A stretch of 64,000 nt of DNA from Mesorhizobium_K quangtriensis (GTDB taxonomy: Bacteria > Pseudomonadota > Alphaproteobacteria > Rhizobiales > Rhizobiaceae). Of this stretch, positions 61,410 to 64,000 are shown one piece after another. Under the pieces are notes generated by a model, which saw only the letters and a list, made by a program, of their open reading frames with translations, did no database searches and was not told where the DNA came from. The translations under genes were made by a program, and so were the position numbers. The stretch's first letter is position 1, and each line of letters starts with the position of its first letter. Where the stretch lies: NCBI RefSeq assembly GCF_040081925.1, contig NZ_JBEBMF010000001.1, forward strand, positions 434,001 to 498,000, in the 5' to 3' direction.

Positions 61410-61568
61410 ATGGAATGGTTCATGAACTGGTGGTGGGTGACCGTGCTTGGGCCGATCATCCTTGGCGTTGTGATCGCTTACGCTCTTCTCAATCGCCGTC
61501 GTCTCAGCCCGCGGGAAAGACGCGAGCAGGCGAAAGCGGTCGAGCGGCAATATCGCGAAGCAGATTAG
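61410..61568 (+). CDS. Small single-pass membrane protein, 52 residues
   Basis: An AAAGGAGGT ribosome-binding site at ideal spacing precedes the ATG. One N-terminal membrane helix (VTVLGPIILGVVIAYALL) is followed by a strongly basic tail (RRRLSPRERREQAKAVERQY), as in a cytoplasmic-tail micropeptide. Function unknown. Confidence 0.7.
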   Translation: MEWFMNWWWVTVLGPIILGVVIAYALLNRRRLSPRERREQAKAVERQYREAD

Positions 61569-61632
61569 CCAGTCGATAGGAATTGGCACGCTCCGATGCA
61601 CGTCTGAGCGGGCTGATTTTTTGCTCTAATCC

Positions 61633-63168
61633 CTATTGCCCGTCTTCTGGAGAAACAGCAGGCGCGACGTTGGTCTGCGGCGGCTCTGTCGGAGCCTCGG
61701 CAGGAGTGGAGGGCTCCGTAGCAGGTGTGTCCGTCTGGGTTGGTTCCAAGGTTTCGGTTGGGGCCGGGGCGATCCCGCCGCCCGGCGGCGGCGTTTCCGT
61801 CACAGTGGTGGTAATCCGGTCTGTGCCGATCGGCTCAGGCGTGACTGAACCATCTGCTGCTGCGACTCGCCAGACGGTGTTTCCGGCGTCATCGGCGATA
61901 AGCAACGCACCCGTGCCGTCGATTGCCAACCCCACTGGTCGGCCGCGCGCCTTATCGCCGTCAAGGAAGCCGGTGACAACGTCCTCAGGCATTCCGGACG
62001 GCATGCCATCGACAAACGGCACATAGATGACCTTGTAGCCGTTGAAGTGATTTCTGTTCCAGCTTCCACGATTTCCGACAAAGGCGCCATTCCGATAAGC
62101 CTCCGGCATAGCCGAGTCGTTCGTAAATGCGAGGCCAAGCGCCGCGACGTGACTCGTCAGCGCATAATCGGGAGAGATCGCGTTCTCGACGAGATCAGGG
62201 CGGGGCGGATGCACCCGTTCGTCGACATGGTGCCCGTAGTAACTCCATGGCCAGCCATAGAACCCGTTCTCCTTCACCGAGGTCATGTAGTCGGGGACGA
62301 GGTTGGGACCGAGTTCATCCCGTTCGTTGACGACAGTCCAGAGCATGCCAGTCTGCGGATGGAAGTTGAGGCCGTTCGGATTGCGCAGCCCGGATGCGAA
62401 AACCTTGGCGGCACCCGTTGTGCGATCGATTTGCCAGATTGCGGCGCGGCCCTTTTCCGCCTCCATGCCTCGCTCGCCCGCGTTGGAGTTGGACCCCACG
62501 GACGCAAACAGGAATCGCCCATCCGGGCTCAGCGCCAGATCCTTTGTCCAGTGGTGGTTAATTGGGCCGCCGGGGAGCGGCGTGAGAATAGCGGGCTCTG
62601 CCTCGACGGAGGTCTGGCCGAGTTCGTAGGGATAGGCCAGCACGGCGTCCGCCGCTGCGACATAGAGGGTGCCGTCATGCCAAGCGACCCCAAAAGGGGA
62701 GGTCAGTCCGGTCAGCAGATCGCTGCGCTCGTCTACCGTGCCGTCGCGGTTGGTGTCGCGCAGAAGCGTGATGAGGTTGGTTTCCTTTTCGTCGCCTCCG
62801 CTGCCCGCGGCCATGGCCATAATCCAGCCCCGGATGATATCCTTCGGGCGCTCGAGCGGTTTTCCAGGCGGCGCCTTCGACTGCACCACCAGCACATCGC
62901 CATTTGGCAGCGTGTGAACCGTCCGAGGGTTGGCCAGATCGCGGGCATAGGCCGTCACGACCAGACCATCCGGAACGGTCGGCGTCTGGCCCTCCTGCCA
63001 GCCGACCACCTCAGCCACCTTGAGGTCGGGCAAGAGGCTGCTTGACGGGGCAGGAAGCACCGGGTCCGGCCCATATTGCTGCGAAACGTCGAAATCTTCG
63101 CTGCAGCCGGCGACAGCCAGCATAGAGCCTGCGAGGAACACGCCGGTGCAGGTTTTTATCTCAGACAT
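61633..63168 (-). CDS. Sorbosone/PQQ-type sugar dehydrogenase-like lipoprotein
   Basis: 511 residues with lipobox AVAGC near residue 23. A beta-propeller of the soluble aldose/sorbosone dehydrogenase family is recognised by VTAYARDLANPRTVHTLPNGDVLV, FASVGSNSNAGERGMEAEKGRAAIWQ, GLRNPNGLNFHPQTG and GRPVGLAIDGTGALLIADDAGN. The last ~60 residues are Pro/Thr-rich. If PQQ-dependent it would oxidise sugars in the periplasm. The start at 63168 has AAGGAG upstream and overlaps the previous gene by eight bases. Confidence 0.88.
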   Translation of the reverse strand: MSEIKTCTGVFLAGSMLAVAGCSEDFDVSQQYGPDPVLPAPSSSLLPDLKVAEVVGWQEGQTPTVPDGLVVTAYARDLANPRTVHTLPNGDVLVVQSKAPPGKPLERPKDIIRGWIMAMAAGSGGDEKETNLITLLRDTNRDGTVDERSDLLTGLTSPFGVAWHDGTLYVAAADAVLAYPYELGQTSVEAEPAILTPLPGGPINHHWTKDLALSPDGRFLFASVGSNSNAGERGMEAEKGRAAIWQIDRTTGAAKVFASGLRNPNGLNFHPQTGMLWTVVNERDELGPNLVPDYMTSVKENGFYGWPWSYYGHHVDERVHPPRPDLVENAISPDYALTSHVAALGLAFTNDSAMPEAYRNGAFVGNRGSWNRNHFNGYKVIYVPFVDGMPSGMPEDVVTGFLDGDKARGRPVGLAIDGTGALLIADDAGNTVWRVAAADGSVTPEPIGTDRITTTVTETPPPGGGIAPAPTETLEPTQTDTPATEPSTPAEAPTEPPQTNVAPAVSPEDGQ

Positions 63169-63580
63169 GACGGACTCCTTCACGGCCGAACCATGCGGTG
63201 ACCAGCATCGCGACGACGGTCAGTAAGGAGAAGGCGAGGCCCCAGGGCACGACGGCGGTCCAGCCGTCCGCCGTATGCACGAAGCTGTTGATTGTCGCGA
63301 GCAGCAGCACAACGATGCCGCACAGGGTCGCCATCCACGGGGGTCGGGCACGCGTGATCAGCCAGTTCACGAGAAGCACCAGCAGGGCAATGGCACCGAA
63401 TACCAGACCAGCCAGCAGCAGCCATTCGGAAAAGTGTAGCCAGAGCAGATTGCTCGTCCGCCAATATGCGATGTCGGTCAGAACGGTGAGGCTGAAGCAG
63501 GCGACGGGAAAACAAAGCAGCGCGGAATTGAAAAAGTGGAGGAAGCCGATCGGTCTCGACAACGGATATGTGTTCGCCAT
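63161..63580 (-). CDS. DUF2231 domain-containing membrane protein
   Basis: 139 residues with four membrane helices, starting MANTYPLSRPIGFLHFFNSALL. The DUF2231 pattern (paired helices around a His, HFFNSA and HFSEWLLL) can bind heme or quinone in related proteins; here that is not shown. It overlaps the sorbosone-dehydrogenase-like gene and follows a cytochrome b561 gene, suggesting an electron-transfer unit. Confidence 0.8.
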   Translation of the reverse strand: MANTYPLSRPIGFLHFFNSALLCFPVACFSLTVLTDIAYWRTSNLLWLHFSEWLLLAGLVFGAIALLVLLVNWLITRARPPWMATLCGIVVLLLATINSFVHTADGWTAVVPWGLAFSLLTVVAMLVTAWFGREGVRHV

Positions 63581-63695
63581 GAGCCGCCGTACCTCCGCGT
63601 TTCGGTTTGAAGCACCGCGCCGGAACCGGCACGAGTGCATGTCCATTACGCGTGGCTGCGGCTTTGGTTCCCTTGGCGCTTGCGGGAAGCCGCCG

Positions 63696-64000
63696 TCAGG
63701 GTGCCTGCTCCGGCCTAAACATGCGCAGCAGCACGTCCGAGCGCCGGACGAAATGCTGGAAAAGCGCGCCGCCGATATGGAGCGCGATAGCAAGCAGGAG
63801 GAGGTTCTGCATAAGTTCATGCGCGTCGCCCGCTGCCTCAACGACAAAAAGCCATGCAACGAGGCCGGAGATCGGCAGCAGCAGGAGCAGGACGTAGATC
63901 GATCCATGCACCGCCTCGGCCGTGATGTGCATCAGGCGCGGTTCGTTCGGAGGGGGCGGAGGAGTGCCTCGCGTGAAGCGCAGATAAATCCGCGCAAGCG
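63696..64000 (-). CDS. Cytochrome b561 family protein (partial, N-terminus outside window)
   Basis: About 101 codons of the C-terminal part, open to the right edge of the window. The remaining helices contain MHITAEAVHGSIYVLLLLLPISGL and LALHIGGALFQHFVRR, with the paired His of the b561 heme sites. Such cytochromes pass electrons between membrane quinones and periplasmic acceptors. It is followed by the DUF2231 and dehydrogenase-like genes on the same strand. Confidence 0.85.
   Translation of the reverse strand, partial: LARIYLRFTRGTPPPPPNEPRLMHITAEAVHGSIYVLLLLLPISGLVAWLFVVEAAGDAHELMQNLLLLAIALHIGGALFQHFVRRSDVLLRMFRPEQAP

Noticed and set aside
61184..61579. 131-codon frame overlapping the small membrane protein
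   Set aside because: Low-complexity content, no ribosome-binding site, and it overlaps the frame with a perfect Shine-Dalgarno.

Overview
The window looks like chromosomal DNA of a high-GC alphaproteobacterium of the order Hyphomicrobiales, most likely Phyllobacteriaceae (Mesorhizobium/Aminobacter-like). The reasons are the aroA...cmk-rpsA block with a class II, CP4-like EPSP synthase, the TIGR02300 acidic 'FYDLN' protein, the rhizobial small-protein families DUF982 and DUF6894, GGAAC-N16-CGTT promoters of the alphaproteobacterial general stress sigma factor EcfG, and many ABC uptake systems. This placement is inferred from gene content.

Layout. 1-2.8 kb: betaine/choline-type ABC operon (binding protein, ATPase, permease cut by the window edge). 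2.8-7.2 kb: a c-di-GMP phosphodiesterase with a dead GGDEF domain, a D,D-carboxypeptidase lipoprotein, a DoxX protein, and an EcfG-type stress operon (DUF982, a 44-residue proline-rich peptide, a 71-residue basic protein, a PPOX-like stress protein). 7.3-11.1 kb: sulfate ABC operon. 11.3-20.9 kb: housekeeping and envelope genes (Ca2+/H+ antiporter, DedA, SMP-30, MepA, QueG, GST, UppP, TSUP, NDUFA9-like). 21-29.6 kb: polar amino acid ABC operon with an Ldh-family reductase, facing a DDAH-like, AruI-like and SDR operon; together they suggest uptake and breakdown of arginine-like guanidino compounds. 29.6-38.2 kb: MFS exporter, then rpsA, cmk and aroA, the last two separated by a VapBC45-type toxin-antitoxin pair and an atypical SDR; then TIGR02300 and tRNA-Ala(GGC).

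38.4-44.5 kb: HD-GYP protein, then a compact regulon-like unit of DUF4394 protein, SigK-like ECF sigma factor, RskA-like anti-sigma factor and a fasciclin-domain secreted protein, then small rhizobial proteins and a Crp/Fnr regulator. 44.5-57.8 kb: a carbohydrate catabolic region of two adjoining modules. The first has an SDR, an enolase-superfamily dehydratase, a frameshifted SDR and a GntR regulator. The second has DhaL/DhaK-type kinase subunits, a sugar ABC transporter, a LacI regulator, an SDR, a threonate-dehydrogenase-like enzyme and an epimerase. Its two divergent intergenic regions share a TGNCAGCGCTGNCA palindrome that I propose as the LacI operator.

58-64 kb: stress and membrane genes (DUF421 with a zinc ribbon, a truncated small ORF, catalase-type SDR, YciE/DUF892, DUF3606) with two divergent EcfG promoters, then a sorbosone-dehydrogenase-like lipoprotein, a DUF2231 protein and a partial cytochrome b561.

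The strongest leads are the shared operator around the kinase/transporter cluster, the sigma/anti-sigma/fasciclin unit, the EcfG stress operons with their unusual small proteins, and the toxin-antitoxin pair inside an essential-gene block. All functional claims rest on reading motifs and on family knowledge; no database search was run.
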